DNA of 64,000 nt. Source: Spirosoma luteum DSM 19990. Lineage in GTDB: Bacteria > Bacteroidota > Bacteroidia > Cytophagales > Spirosomataceae. The notes below the pieces were generated by a model. The model was not told the DNA's origin. It saw nothing but the letters and a program-made list of their open reading frames with translations, and did not search any database. A program made the position numbers and the translations under genes. Position 1 is the stretch's first letter. Every line of letters begins with the position of its first letter. The DNA is taken from assembly GCF_000374065.1 (NCBI RefSeq), contig NZ_KB893257.1:62001-126000 (forward strand). Reading direction: 5' to 3'. Below are positions 52,604 to 62,084 of the stretch, one piece after another.

Positions 52604-54814
52604 TCAGTTTGCTACTTCCGACAGGAATTTGATACGCATCAGTCGTAGATCCTGTTCTGTAAAATCGTCGCCCCCGAACTCACGCAGAGCAACGGCAATA
52701 TTGTCACTATCGGACCGCATGAAGTAATCGAAAATCTCATCCTGCCGGTCTTCGTCCATCACCTGATTGATGTAGTAATCAAGGTTAAGGCGTGTGCCAG
52801 AATAACAGATATGCTCAATTTCTTCCATCAGGTCTTCCATCGACAATGATTTCGCTTCGGCGATTTCGTCCAGGTCAACTTTGCGGTCGATCTGCTGAAT
52901 GATAAAAATCTTGACTTTCGATTTATTTACGGTCGATTTAACGACTACGTCCTGAGCCGTTTCAATCTCGTTGTCTTCTACATACTTGGCAATCAAATCG
53001 ACAAAAGGCCGTCCAAATTTCTGGACTTTACCCATACCCACTCCGTTGATCTGCGCCATTTCTTCGCGCGTGGTAGGGTATGTGGTGGCCATCTCTTCCA
53101 TAGATGTTTCCTGGAAGATTACATAGGGAGGAAGGTTCTTTTCTTTCGCAATCTTTTTGCGAAGGGCTTTCAGCAGGCCGAGCAACTCTTCGTCGTAGGC
53201 TACGCCACCGCCATTGGGTGTCGAATCCTTATCATCGTCTTCCTTCGTGTCGGCCGTGAGCTGTGCATAATCATGGTCTTTCGACAGCGTGACTGGATAG
53301 GGGTCTTCAATGTAGTTCATCCCCCTTTGCGACAATTTCAGGATTCCATAGTTGTCGACATCCTTTTCGAGGTACCCATAAATGGCAATTTGCTTGATGA
53401 GCGAGCACCAATAGTTGCAGTCCTCGCTGAATTCGCGCCCTTTGCCGTATACTGCCAGCCGGTCATGCTCGTAGCTGGTCACGTACTGATTTCCGGTTGC
53501 CGTTAACACGTCGGCCAGATGAGTCACGTCAAAACGCTGATCAGTTTGCAAGACCGTTTGCAAGGCCAGCACCACTTCATGCTGTACCTTCAGTTTCTCC
53601 GTCGGTTTCAGGCAGTTATCGCAGAAACCGCAGTCTTTATCCATGAACTCGCCGAAGTACCCCAGCAACTGCCGACGGCGGCAAACGCCCAGGTTCGAAT
53701 AGGAAACCATTTCGGCCAGCAGGTGCCGGGCATTGTCGCGTTCGGTAACGGGTTTGTCTTTGTTAAATTTCTCCAGTTTAACGATGTCGTCGTAGCTGTA
53801 GAACATCAGGCAGTTACCTTCCAGGCCATCGCGTCCGGCGCGACCCGTTTCCTGATAATAGCCTTCGAGTGATTTGGGGGCGTCGTAGTGAATCACGAAG
53901 CGAACATCAGGCTTGTCTATTCCCATACCGAAAGCAATCGTGGCGCAGATAACGTCGGCATCTTCGTTCAGGAATGCATCCTGATTGTGCATCCGGGTTT
54001 GGGGGTCCAGACCAGCGTGGTAGGGGAGTGCCTTCACGTCATTTACACTCAGTAATTCGGCAATTTCCTCCACCGTTTTCCGGCTCAGGCAATAGATAAT
54101 GCCCGACTTTCCTTTGTTCTGCTTAACGTACTTTATGAGTTGCTTTTTGGCGTCAACTTTCGGTTTTATTTCGTAGTATAAATTCTTCCGGTTGAACGAC
54201 GTTTTATACAGATTGGCGTCCTCCATCTGGAGGTTTTTCTGGATGTCCTGCTGTACTTTGGGGGTAGCCGTTGCGGTCAGCGCAATAACGGGCAGATTGC
54301 CGATATTGTCGACTATACCTCTTATTTTCCGGTACTCGGGCCGGAAGTCGTGCCCCCATTCCGAAATACAATGTGCTTCATCAATCGCAACAAAAGAGAT
54401 GTTGGCTTTCTTTAAAAAGTCCAAATTCTCTTCTTTCGTCAAGGATTCCGGAGCAATGTACAGTAGCTTGAGTGTGCCGTTCAGCGTGTCCTTCTTGACC
54501 TTGTTCATCTCGGCCTTGGAAAGCGTTGAATTCAGGAACTGAGCGTTGATACCAAACGCGTTCAACTGATCGACCTGGTTTTTCATCAGGGCAATAAGGG
54601 GCGAAATAACCACCGCTGTGCCATCGCTAACAATAGCAGGCAGTTGATAGCACAGCGACTTGCCGGCTCCGGTGGGCATAATAACGAACGTGTTACGTCC
54701 GGCCAGGATACTATATATAATAGCTTCCTGCTCACCCCGGAACTGACCATATCCAAAAATTTCCTTTAGTCGATCTCTTAATGTTGTATGGACCGACTCA
54801 TCAACCTGCATCAT
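52604..54814 (-). CDS. recQ: ATP-dependent DNA helicase RecQ
   Basis: RecQ unwinds DNA in recombination and repair. The 736-residue protein has the Walker A site MPTGAGKSLCYQLPA, the DEAH-type box AIDEAHCISEWGHDFRPEY, the zinc-binding RQC domain with cysteines in LGVCRRRQLLGYFGEFMDKD followed by CGFCDNC, the winged helix, and an HRDC domain (LLGLLKALRKKIAKEKNLPP). It is longer than E. coli RecQ because of a C-terminal extension of about 110 residues. It is divergent from kdsD, an order I have seen in related genomes but cannot verify here. Confidence 0.96.
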   Translation of the reverse strand: MMQVDESVHTTLRDRLKEIFGYGQFRGEQEAIIYSILAGRNTFVIMPTGAGKSLCYQLPAIVSDGTAVVISPLIALMKNQVDQLNAFGINAQFLNSTLSKAEMNKVKKDTLNGTLKLLYIAPESLTKEENLDFLKKANISFVAIDEAHCISEWGHDFRPEYRKIRGIVDNIGNLPVIALTATATPKVQQDIQKNLQMEDANLYKTSFNRKNLYYEIKPKVDAKKQLIKYVKQNKGKSGIIYCLSRKTVEEIAELLSVNDVKALPYHAGLDPQTRMHNQDAFLNEDADVICATIAFGMGIDKPDVRFVIHYDAPKSLEGYYQETGRAGRDGLEGNCLMFYSYDDIVKLEKFNKDKPVTERDNARHLLAEMVSYSNLGVCRRRQLLGYFGEFMDKDCGFCDNCLKPTEKLKVQHEVVLALQTVLQTDQRFDVTHLADVLTATGNQYVTSYEHDRLAVYGKGREFSEDCNYWCSLIKQIAIYGYLEKDVDNYGILKLSQRGMNYIEDPYPVTLSKDHDYAQLTADTKEDDDKDSTPNGGGVAYDEELLGLLKALRKKIAKEKNLPPYVIFQETSMEEMATTYPTTREEMAQINGVGMGKVQKFGRPFVDLIAKYVEDNEIETAQDVVVKSTVNKSKVKIFIIQQIDRKVDLDEIAEAKSLSMEDLMEEIEHICYSGTRLNLDYYINQVMDEDRQDEIFDYFMRSDSDNIAVALREFGGDDFTEQDLRLMRIKFLSEVAN

Positions 54815-54857
54815 TCTACAAATCGTACAAAAGTTACTTTACTCTACCTGCTTCCCG

Positions 54858-54865
54858 TATCTTTG
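54858..54865 (+). promoter_or_regulatory. Bacteroidota -7 box before kdsD
   Basis: TATCTTTG is an exact TAnnTTTG match, 57 nt before the TTG start of kdsD. A weak TTAC/TTT stretch lies at the -33 distance. Confidence 0.55.
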
Positions 54866-54921
54866 CTTAATAAAGTTAGCGAATATACATCGCAAACCAT
54901 TCCTGATTAGCAAAACTGACG

Positions 54922-55890
54922 TTGAAAGTAATAAAAAATCCTACGAGTATTGCGCGTTCGGTGCTTTTGGCCGAGGCCGATGCCATCCGTAACGCTGTCG
55001 ATTTGCTCGACGATCAATTTGACGCTGCGGTGGAAACGCTGCTGCATATGACGGGTCGTTTGGTGGTAACGGGCGTAGGTAAAAGTGCCCTGATCGGGCA
55101 GAAAATTGTAGCTACCATGAACTCCACCGGCACTCCTGCGCTATTCATGCACGCAGCCGATGCCATTCATGGTGATCTGGGAATGATTCAGACGAATGAC
55201 ATCGTTCTGATTATTTCCAAAAGTGGCAGCACCGCCGAGATAAAGGTGTTATTACCCCTGCTGAAGCGGGTGGGTGTTACGTTGATTGCGCTAGTTAGCG
55301 CACGGGATTCGTACCTGGCCCACCATGCCGATCATATAGTGCATGCGTATGCGGAGCACGAAGCCGACCCGCTTAATCTGGCTCCTACCACCAGTACAAC
55401 GGTAGCACTGGCCCTGGGCGATGCGCTGGCAGTCAGTTTGCTGGAGCTGCGGGGGTTTACCCGGCAGGATTTTGCCCGCTATCATCCCGGAGGTTCGCTG
55501 GGTAAAAAGCTGTACCTGAAAGTTGCCGACATTTTTCCCCACAATCAGTGCCCCAAGGTTTTAACGAGTACGTCAATCAAAGACGTGATATTTACTATTT
55601 CGGCTAACCGTTTGGGTGCTACAGCTGTAGTGAATGAAGCCGGTTTGCTGGCCGGAATTGTTACGGACGGCGACATTCGGCGTACTGCCTATAAACACGA
55701 GTCTTTCTGGCTGCTCAGTGCCCAGGACGTGATGACCGCAGGGCCGGTTTGTATAGCCCCTGACGACTACGCGGTGGCTGCTTTACAAGTAATGCAGGAG
55801 CGGGATATTACCCAGCTTGTCGTAGCGGAAGCCGGGCATGTTCACGGGTTCATTCATCTACACGATCTGTTAAGGGAAGGGCTGGTTTAA
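54922..55890 (+). CDS. kdsD: Arabinose-5-phosphate isomerase (KpsF/GutQ family)
   Basis: This family converts ribulose-5-phosphate to arabinose-5-phosphate, the precursor of Kdo for lipopolysaccharide. The 322-residue protein has an N-terminal SIS domain (TGVGKSALIGQKIVATMNST, IISKSGSTAEIKVLLPL, HPGGSLGKKLYLKV) and two C-terminal CBS domains (LLAGIVTDGDIRRTAY and VMQERDITQLVVAEAGHVHG). Start appears to be TTG 54922, as no ATG lies before the conserved N-terminus. It has its own promoter and faces recQ. Confidence 0.9.
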   Translation: MKVIKNPTSIARSVLLAEADAIRNAVDLLDDQFDAAVETLLHMTGRLVVTGVGKSALIGQKIVATMNSTGTPALFMHAADAIHGDLGMIQTNDIVLIISKSGSTAEIKVLLPLLKRVGVTLIALVSARDSYLAHHADHIVHAYAEHEADPLNLAPTTSTTVALALGDALAVSLLELRGFTRQDFARYHPGGSLGKKLYLKVADIFPHNQCPKVLTSTSIKDVIFTISANRLGATAVVNEAGLLAGIVTDGDIRRTAYKHESFWLLSAQDVMTAGPVCIAPDDYAVAALQVMQERDITQLVVAEAGHVHGFIHLHDLLREGLV

Positions 55891-56237
55891 CGCACGCTTT
55901 TTTTACGCCCGATAAGCCTCTCCAAAAATTAATTTATCCCATCCAGTACGATTAGTTGATGCCAAAAAATACCCCTCTTCCGATTTTGTTGAACAGATGT
56001 GTGTAAATGTTAAACAAAATCCCCACTGTGAATTCCCCATAATGGGGGAAATATTCCACACCTCACCAGTTCACACGAAAGTACATGCGGTTTTGGCACG
56101 TAAATTTATGTCTGTTAACTTTCTGGTAATTAGCTAGTTAATTATGCGTCTTTCGCCTGACAGGAAATGCTCGAAAATCGTGGTTGTTTTTTTGTCTTAG
56201 GGTATGCAAAAGAGCCTAACTGAAAAACAACGGAGCC
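55891..56237. other. Intergenic stretch before the sigma factor
   Basis: No gene is seen in these 347 nt. A hairpin, TTCCCCAT/ATGGGGGAA, lies at 56033-56050. The 18-bp near-palindrome TAATTAGCTAGTTAATTA lies at 56127-56144, about 95 nt before the sigma factor start; it could be an operator. The region is A/T-rich and probably holds the sigma gene's promoter. Confidence 0.5.
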
Positions 56238-56753
56238 ATGACAGCCATCGAATTTACAAACCATATCGGCAAAGTATCCAAATCACTACGCCCATTCGCC
56301 CTGCGCCTGACGAAAGATGTTGAAGACGCAAACGATCTGCTACAGGACACATTGCTGAAAGCTTTTACGAACCGCGATAAGTATACGGATGGTACGAATC
56401 TGAAGGCCTGGTTATATACAATCATGAAGAACACTTTTATCACCAACTATCAGCGTATGGTGCGTAAGAATACCTTCATAGACACGACTGATAATTTGCA
56501 CTACATTAACTCAATCGAGAGCAGCACGGATAACATGGCTTATTCGTCATTCGCCCAGAACGATATCAATCGGGCGGTGAACGGTCTCGACGACACGTAT
56601 AAAACACCGTTCATGATGCACTTCCGTGGTTTCAAGTACCACGAGATAGCGGCCAAACTGAACATCCCCATTGGTACAGTAAAAAACAGAATTCATATAG
56701 CCCGGAAGGAGTTGAAAGATCAGCTAAAAGTTTATGCCTATTTTAACGCATAA
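56238..56753 (+). CDS. ECF-type RNA polymerase sigma factor
   Basis: The 171-residue protein has sigma region 2 (FALRLTKDVEDANDLLQDTL and LKAWLYTIMKNTFITNYQR) and region 4 (NGLDDTYKTPFMMHFRGFKY, IPIGTVKNRIHIARKELKD). It lacks region 3, as extracytoplasmic-function sigma factors do. No anti-sigma gene is beside it. It lies upstream of crtI and crtB on the same strand, with a terminator between, so a link with carotenoid control is plausible but not shown. ATG 56238. Confidence 0.93.
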   Translation: MTAIEFTNHIGKVSKSLRPFALRLTKDVEDANDLLQDTLLKAFTNRDKYTDGTNLKAWLYTIMKNTFITNYQRMVRKNTFIDTTDNLHYINSIESSTDNMAYSSFAQNDINRAVNGLDDTYKTPFMMHFRGFKYHEIAAKLNIPIGTVKNRIHIARKELKDQLKVYAYFNA

Positions 56754-56830
56754 AGTGATACTTTTTGAGCACTACTCCGTCTAATGTATATTAATTGAGT
56801 AGTTTTTGGTTAAAAAAGAGGAAGGTTCAG

Positions 56831-56862
56831 AAAAGTCAAGTGGAATCCACTTGACTTTTTTT
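56831..56862 (+). terminator. Rho-independent terminator after the sigma factor gene
   Basis: AAGTCAAGTGGA pairs with TCCACTTGACTT with almost no loop, followed by a run of T (56856-56862). The remaining ~200 nt to crtI show only a weak promoter candidate (TTTG at 56949, 20-nt spacer, TATCTTGC at 56973). Confidence 0.85.
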
Positions 56863-57061
56863 GTGCTAAATTTTTTATAACCAAGTAGTTATCTGTAGCT
56901 GTACCGAATCTGGTGAAGGGGTGGGAATCTGCCCTTTCGTTCCCTGTTTTTGTTCTCTGCTCCCCTGCTGCCTATCTTGCCAATCGCTTTACTATGCATT
57001 CGTATAAACAAAGTGCTTCATCAGGTAATTATCTGTTGACTACATCAATACGTATAGACTG

Positions 57062-58534
57062 ATGCCGCAGCGTATCTTAGTTATAGGGGCCGGTTTTGCC
57101 GGACTGGCGGCCGCTACCAGTCTTGCCGATAAAGGGTACGACGTTACACTTCTCGAAAAAAACGATATGCCGGGGGGCCGGGCGCGCGTTTTCCAGACCG
57201 AAGGATTTACGTTCGATATGGGGCCAAGCTGGTATTGGATGCCCGACGTATTTGACACCTACTTTGCCCGATTTGGTAAAAAGCCATCCGATTACTATAA
57301 TCTTGTTCGGCTCGATCCTTCGTACTCCGTTATTTTTGGGCCGGACGAGGCCGTTGACCTGCCTGCTGGTGTCGATAAGCTGGAAGTACTTTTTGACCGA
57401 ATAGAGCCTGGAAGCGGGCTAAAACTACGTGCCTTTCTCAAACAGGCCGCCTACAAGTATGAGGTAGGTATGAAAAAGTTCGTTTGGAAACCCAGTCGTT
57501 CGGTTACTGAATTTATGAGCTTCAAGCTCCTGCTCGACGTTGCCCGTCTGGATGTTTTTCAGTCCTTTGCCACGCACGCCCGCAAGTTTTTTACCCATCC
57601 CCGTTTGCTCGAAATCGTCGAGTTTCCGGTGCTGTTCCTGGGGGCTACCCCTGATAATACCCCCGCTATGTATAGCCTGATGAACTACGCCGAAATGGCA
57701 CTGGGCACCTGGTACCCCATGGGGGGAATGCACGAAATTGTGAAGGCAATGGTTAGCCTGGCGCAGGAAAAAGGCGTTAAAATTTTACTGAACCAGACCG
57801 TTCAGAAAATTGAGGTTGTCGATAAAAAGGCGCAGCGGGTCGTTACCGATACCGGTATTTTCGAAACGGATGTGGTTATTGCGGGGGCCGACTATAACCA
57901 CGTTGAAACCACTCTGGTTGACCCAGCTCACCGAAATTACGACGATGCTTACTGGCAAAGCCGGGTTATGGCTCCTTCGTCGCTGTTATTCTATTTAGGA
58001 ATTAACAAGCGGGTGCCCCGTTTGCAGCATCACAACCTGTTTTTCGACGAGGATTTCAAGGTTCACGCCCAGGAAATTTATGAAACCCCCCGCTGGCCTT
58101 CCAAACCATTATTCTATGTGTCGGCTCCCTCTAAAACCGACCCTGGTGTAGCTCCCCAGGGGTGCGAAAACCTGTTTTTACTTATTCCGGTGGCTCCCGG
58201 TCTCACGGACGATGACGCTACCCGCGAACACTACTTCGACCTGATAATGACCCGCCTGGAAGCGTACGTTGGGGAGGATATCCGGGCTCATGTCGTGTTC
58301 AAACGGAGTTACGCGCATAATGATTTTCAGCAGGACTATAATGCTTTCCGGGGCAACGCCTACGGGCTTGCCAACACGCTTCGGCAAACGGCCCTGCTAA
58401 AGCCATCGCTGAAGAGTAAAGTAGTCGACAACCTGTTCTACACCGGTCAGCTGACAGTGCCCGGACCGGGCGTACCCCCGTCATTGATATCGGGGCTGGT
58501 AGTGGCTGATGAAGTTGCCAAAGAATTTGGTTAG
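57062..58534 (+). CDS. crtI: Phytoene desaturase
   Basis: CrtI introduces double bonds into phytoene to make lycopene-type carotenoids, using FAD. The 490-residue protein has the N-terminal dinucleotide-binding motif VIGAGFAGLAAATSLADKGY followed by an acidic residue (TLLEKND), FTFDMGPSWYWMPDVFD, and the C-terminal FAD-contact segment NLFYTGQLTVPGPGVPPSLI. Length is typical. crtB follows 129 nt downstream on the same strand. The number of desaturation steps cannot be told. Confidence 0.95.
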   Translation: MPQRILVIGAGFAGLAAATSLADKGYDVTLLEKNDMPGGRARVFQTEGFTFDMGPSWYWMPDVFDTYFARFGKKPSDYYNLVRLDPSYSVIFGPDEAVDLPAGVDKLEVLFDRIEPGSGLKLRAFLKQAAYKYEVGMKKFVWKPSRSVTEFMSFKLLLDVARLDVFQSFATHARKFFTHPRLLEIVEFPVLFLGATPDNTPAMYSLMNYAEMALGTWYPMGGMHEIVKAMVSLAQEKGVKILLNQTVQKIEVVDKKAQRVVTDTGIFETDVVIAGADYNHVETTLVDPAHRNYDDAYWQSRVMAPSSLLFYLGINKRVPRLQHHNLFFDEDFKVHAQEIYETPRWPSKPLFYVSAPSKTDPGVAPQGCENLFLLIPVAPGLTDDDATREHYFDLIMTRLEAYVGEDIRAHVVFKRSYAHNDFQQDYNAFRGNAYGLANTLRQTALLKPSLKSKVVDNLFYTGQLTVPGPGVPPSLISGLVVADEVAKEFG

Positions 58535-58663
58535 TTTTCACGTAGAATGGGCAGGGATGGCAGGGGTAGATATACCGCTACTCAATGCTTATCTGGTTTC
58601 CGGCTATCTCTTTCCTGCGTTTGATAAAAAAACTGTTGCTTAAACCCCTGTTGCTTACACATT

Positions 58664-59500
58664 ATGATGGCGTTGTTCAATAAAACCGCACTGGAATGCA
58701 GTAAATTAGTTACTGAACGGTACAGTACGTCGTTTACATTAGGCATCAAAACCCTGGATCGTAAGTTCCATCTGCCTATATACGCCATTTATGGATTTGT
58801 TCGGTACGCCGATGAAATTGTGGATACGTTCCACGAGTATGACAAGGAAACCCTGCTCAAACGCTTTCGGCACGATACGTACCAGGCTATTGCCGAAGGC
58901 ATTAGTTTAAATCCCATTCTGCAATCGTTTCAACTGATCGTCAACGAGTACCGGATTGAGCATACGTTGATCGAGGCCTTTCTGAAGAGTATGGAAATGG
59001 ATCTGTACAACCAGGACTATGACAAGGAAGGGTACAGCGAGTACATTTACGGCTCCGCCGAAGTAGTGGGCCTGATGTGCCTACGGGTATTCTGCGAAGG
59101 AGACAGTGCTGAGTTTGACCGGCTGCGGGAGCCTGCATCCCGCCTGGGAGCCGCCTTCCAGAAAGTAAACTTCCTGCGCGACATGAAGAGTGATTTCGTG
59201 GATCGGGGACGTACCTATTTCCCCGGTGTGGATTTTAGTAATTTTGGTGGTGATACAAAAGAATTAATCGAGCGGGACATTCAATGCGATTTCGATGCGG
59301 CTTATATTGGCATCCTGAATTTGCCTCGTGGTGCCCGGATGGGGGTTTACCTGGCTTACGTATATTATCAGACGCTGTTCAACAAAATAAAGCGGCTTCC
59401 GGCATCCCGCGTTCAAAATGAGCGGGTTCGTGTGCCGAACCCGCAAAAATTTGCCCTCCTGGCGCAGACCTACGTGAAGTACAGATTCAATGTACTATAA
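58664..59500 (+). CDS. crtB: Phytoene synthase
   Basis: CrtB joins two geranylgeranyl-diphosphates to phytoene, the first committed step to carotenoids. The 278-residue protein has the two Asp-rich motifs of squalene/phytoene synthases: YADEIVDTF near residue 48 and NFLRDMKSDFVDRGRTYFP near residue 172, plus YGSAEVVGLMCLRVF. It is a soluble or membrane-associated enzyme of usual length. Two ATG codons (58664 and 58667) are possible. It follows crtI; the JmjC-like cupin gene is convergent 15 nt after it. Confidence 0.95.
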   Translation: MMALFNKTALECSKLVTERYSTSFTLGIKTLDRKFHLPIYAIYGFVRYADEIVDTFHEYDKETLLKRFRHDTYQAIAEGISLNPILQSFQLIVNEYRIEHTLIEAFLKSMEMDLYNQDYDKEGYSEYIYGSAEVVGLMCLRVFCEGDSAEFDRLREPASRLGAAFQKVNFLRDMKSDFVDRGRTYFPGVDFSNFGGDTKELIERDIQCDFDAAYIGILNLPRGARMGVYLAYVYYQTLFNKIKRLPASRVQNERVRVPNPQKFALLAQTYVKYRFNVL

Positions 59501-59515
59501 CGGTCGGGTTGTTCG

Positions 59516-60412
59516 CTAGGCACTTACACCCGCTTTTTCGAGTGTTCCCAATACGCCCCCCAGTACCGATAAGTATGCCTGAACGGCTTTAGCCAGTCTG
59601 GGTTTTCGTTCCTGCATATTCATATCCACTTCGTGCATGAAATTGGTCCAGTTGGACGCATTCAGGCAGTCCAGCGCGACGGATATCGTTGGTGTCAGGG
59701 AGCGGGCCGTATGCCACCAGCCGCAGGGAATGAACAGGGTTTCGCCGGGGCCAACCACAAAGGTGACGGGGGTCGTTTTTGCGAATAACGGGTACTTCTC
59801 CAGGTCTGGATTACGAATGTCATTCACCTCCGAAACCCACAAATTATCTGGTTTTGGGTACACGTAGGGCGTTTGATCCGGTGGAATAACGGTAAATTCT
59901 TTCTGCCCGTACAACTGGGTGATGTACGCGTGCAAACTCATGTAATCGTAATGCACGTACGGAAACTGGGCCCCCGGGCTGCCAAAAAAAATCTCCAGCG
60001 TGTTTGCTCCGGATAACAGCCGATTAGGCAGAAGTTTACTCTTGATACGGTCGGGGAGGGCGTATTTGAGTCGGGGTAACACGTCGGGCATTAGCTCCGG
60101 GTAATCGCTTTCTATCTGCAGGGTGCAGGGGTAAGGGGCCGGGTTGGCTTCGGTGCCCGTCATCATCCAGTCGATATAATCGCCCAGCGTATAGGTTTTT
60201 CCGGCTATACTTACTTCCCGGTCGCTGTAGTTCTCCTTGAAGAAAGCAGGGGTAAATTTGCTTTTTGCTGACCAGGCAGCGCAGGCATCCCCAATCACGA
60301 CGGGGTAATTACCAAAAAGATGCTTTTTCTTAAACTCTTCGTAGCTCAGGTGGTACTTTTTTTCAACCACGATATCCTTGTCACGGGCTAGTTCAACAGT
60401 CTGGGTAGTCAT
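59516..60412 (-). CDS. Cupin-like (JmjC-type) oxygenase
   Basis: The 298-residue protein matches the cupin_8/JmjC type. The iron ligands are likely the HxD in VHYDYMSLH (around residue 155) and the distal histidine in FIPCGWWHTARSL. Segments YGQKEFTVIPPDQTPYVYP and PGETLFIPCGWWH are typical of Fe(II)/2-oxoglutarate hydroxylases acting on proteins or small molecules. The substrate is unknown. Start ATG 60412 was chosen over TTG 60418. It is convergent with crtB and divergent from gatB. Confidence 0.85.
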   Translation of the reverse strand: MTTQTVELARDKDIVVEKKYHLSYEEFKKKHLFGNYPVVIGDACAAWSAKSKFTPAFFKENYSDREVSIAGKTYTLGDYIDWMMTGTEANPAPYPCTLQIESDYPELMPDVLPRLKYALPDRIKSKLLPNRLLSGANTLEIFFGSPGAQFPYVHYDYMSLHAYITQLYGQKEFTVIPPDQTPYVYPKPDNLWVSEVNDIRNPDLEKYPLFAKTTPVTFVVGPGETLFIPCGWWHTARSLTPTISVALDCLNASNWTNFMHEVDMNMQERKPRLAKAVQAYLSVLGGVLGTLEKAGVSA

Positions 60413-60569
60413 TTTCAAAAGCTGGGTTAGTATTCGTGAAGCAACACGAACTTGGATTTAGACGATGAATCCCTGAAAAGTAGACACCTTATAGACTACG
60501 TATTTACTATTTGGTCAGTTTATACAGTTCTGAAAAGTCATCGGCACCCGGGTCTGTTTTATTTCTGCC

Positions 60570-60577
60570 TATCTTTG
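60570..60577 (+). promoter_or_regulatory. Bacteroidota -7 box before gatB
   Basis: TATCTTTG is an exact TAnnTTTG match, 24 nt before the gatB start. The -33 region is weak. Confidence 0.55.
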
Positions 60578-60600
60578 CTTAAAATTAGTACACTCTGCCA

Positions 60601-62079
60601 ATGGTCGTTGAAGCAACCCTTTCGTCAGCTATTCTCTCCCACTATGAAGTTGTTGTCGGGCTGGAAATACACTGTCAGTTGCTTACGGAAAGCAAAATTT
60701 TTGCGTCTGATGCCAATGCGTTTGGCGCTGAGCCGAACACCCATATCAGCGTTATTACCCTGGGGCATCCGGGTACATTACCCAAACTGAACCGGAAAGC
60801 GGTTGAGTACGCCATCCGGATGGGGCTGGCCTGTGGCAGCGAGATTACCCGCCATAACGTGTTTGCCCGGAAAAATTATTTTTACCCCGACCTGCCCAAA
60901 GGCTACCAGCTGTCGCAGGATAAAGGGCCGATTTGTGTAGGGGGCGGGATGCCGATCACGGCTAAAGACCCCCAAACCGGCACCCCGTATCAAACAACCA
61001 TTCAGCTTCACCACATTCATCTGGAAGAAGACGCCGGTAAATCCATTCATGATGATTCGGGGGTGACACGACTGGACTATAACCGGGCCGGAACACCCCT
61101 CATTGAAATGGTGACGGAACCCAGTATTCGCACCGCCGATGAAGCCGGGCAGTACCTGGCCGAGGTCAGGAAGCTCGTTCGTTACCTGGACATCTGCGAT
61201 GGGAACATGGAAGAAGGCTCGCTGCGCTGCGACGTGAATGTTTCTATCCGGCCTAAGGGAGCTACGCATCTCGGCACGAAGGTTGAAGTGAAAAACCTGA
61301 ACTCAATCCGAAATGTGATGCGGGCCGTTGACGGCGAATTTATCCGGCAGGTGCAGCTAACCGAAACGGGCGGACGTATCGTGCAGGAAACCCGCACCTT
61401 CGATGCCGCCACGGGCCTAAGCTATGCCATGCGCGAGAAAGAAACGATGAACGACTACCGCTACTTTCCTGACCCCGACCTCACCCCCGTAGTGGTATCG
61501 GACGAGTGGCTGGCCAGCGTTCGGGCAAGTATGCCCCTGCTTCCGGCAGCACGGTACCAGCAGTTTATGAGTACGTACGGCCTGCCCGATTATGATGCCT
61601 CGGTACTGACCGATGCCCGCGAGCTGGCCGATTATTTTGAAGCCGTTTGTGCACACACGACCAAGTACAAAGCGGTATCGAACTGGATAATGGGCCCGGT
61701 GAAAGGGCAGTTGACCGAAAAAATGCTGCGCGACCGTCAATTTCCGGTTTCTGCCGAACGACTGGCTACGCTGATTACGTTGATAGAGGAGGGAACCGTG
61801 AGTCAAACGGCTGCTCAGCAGGTATTTACGCTTATGGTCGATCAGCCGGACGCGTCACCTGTGGAACTGGCCCAACAGCGTGGCCTCATTCAGAACCGCA
61901 ATACCGATGCGCTCCAAACGTTGGTAGAAGAGGTGCTGGCAAGCTGGCCCGACAAAGTAGCCCAGTACCGAAAAGGCAAGAAAAACCTGTTCGGGCTGTT
62001 TGTGGGAGAGGTGATGAAAAAGTCGAAAGGCTCGGCCGACCCCAAACTGGTCAATGAGTTATTAACAAAGACATTATAG
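60601..62079 (+). CDS. gatB: Asp/Glu-tRNA amidotransferase subunit B
   Basis: GatB is the kinase/transamidase subunit of GatCAB, which makes Gln-tRNA(Gln) and Asn-tRNA(Asn) from misacylated tRNAs. The 492-residue protein has the signatures YEVVVGLEIHCQL, RKNYFYPDLPKGYQLSQDKG and the family signature LDYNRAGTPLIEMVTEPSI, then a helical and a C-terminal YqeY-like tail domain (NLFGLFVGEVMKKSKGSADP). Start ATG 60601 follows a promoter. Its stop is 5 nt before the next start, so gatB and the thioredoxin-like gene form one operon. gatA and gatC are not in this window. Confidence 0.97.
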   Translation: MVVEATLSSAILSHYEVVVGLEIHCQLLTESKIFASDANAFGAEPNTHISVITLGHPGTLPKLNRKAVEYAIRMGLACGSEITRHNVFARKNYFYPDLPKGYQLSQDKGPICVGGGMPITAKDPQTGTPYQTTIQLHHIHLEEDAGKSIHDDSGVTRLDYNRAGTPLIEMVTEPSIRTADEAGQYLAEVRKLVRYLDICDGNMEEGSLRCDVNVSIRPKGATHLGTKVEVKNLNSIRNVMRAVDGEFIRQVQLTETGGRIVQETRTFDAATGLSYAMREKETMNDYRYFPDPDLTPVVVSDEWLASVRASMPLLPAARYQQFMSTYGLPDYDASVLTDARELADYFEAVCAHTTKYKAVSNWIMGPVKGQLTEKMLRDRQFPVSAERLATLITLIEEGTVSQTAAQQVFTLMVDQPDASPVELAQQRGLIQNRNTDALQTLVEEVLASWPDKVAQYRKGKKNLFGLFVGEVMKKSKGSADPKLVNELLTKTL

Positions 62080-62084
62080 ACACG

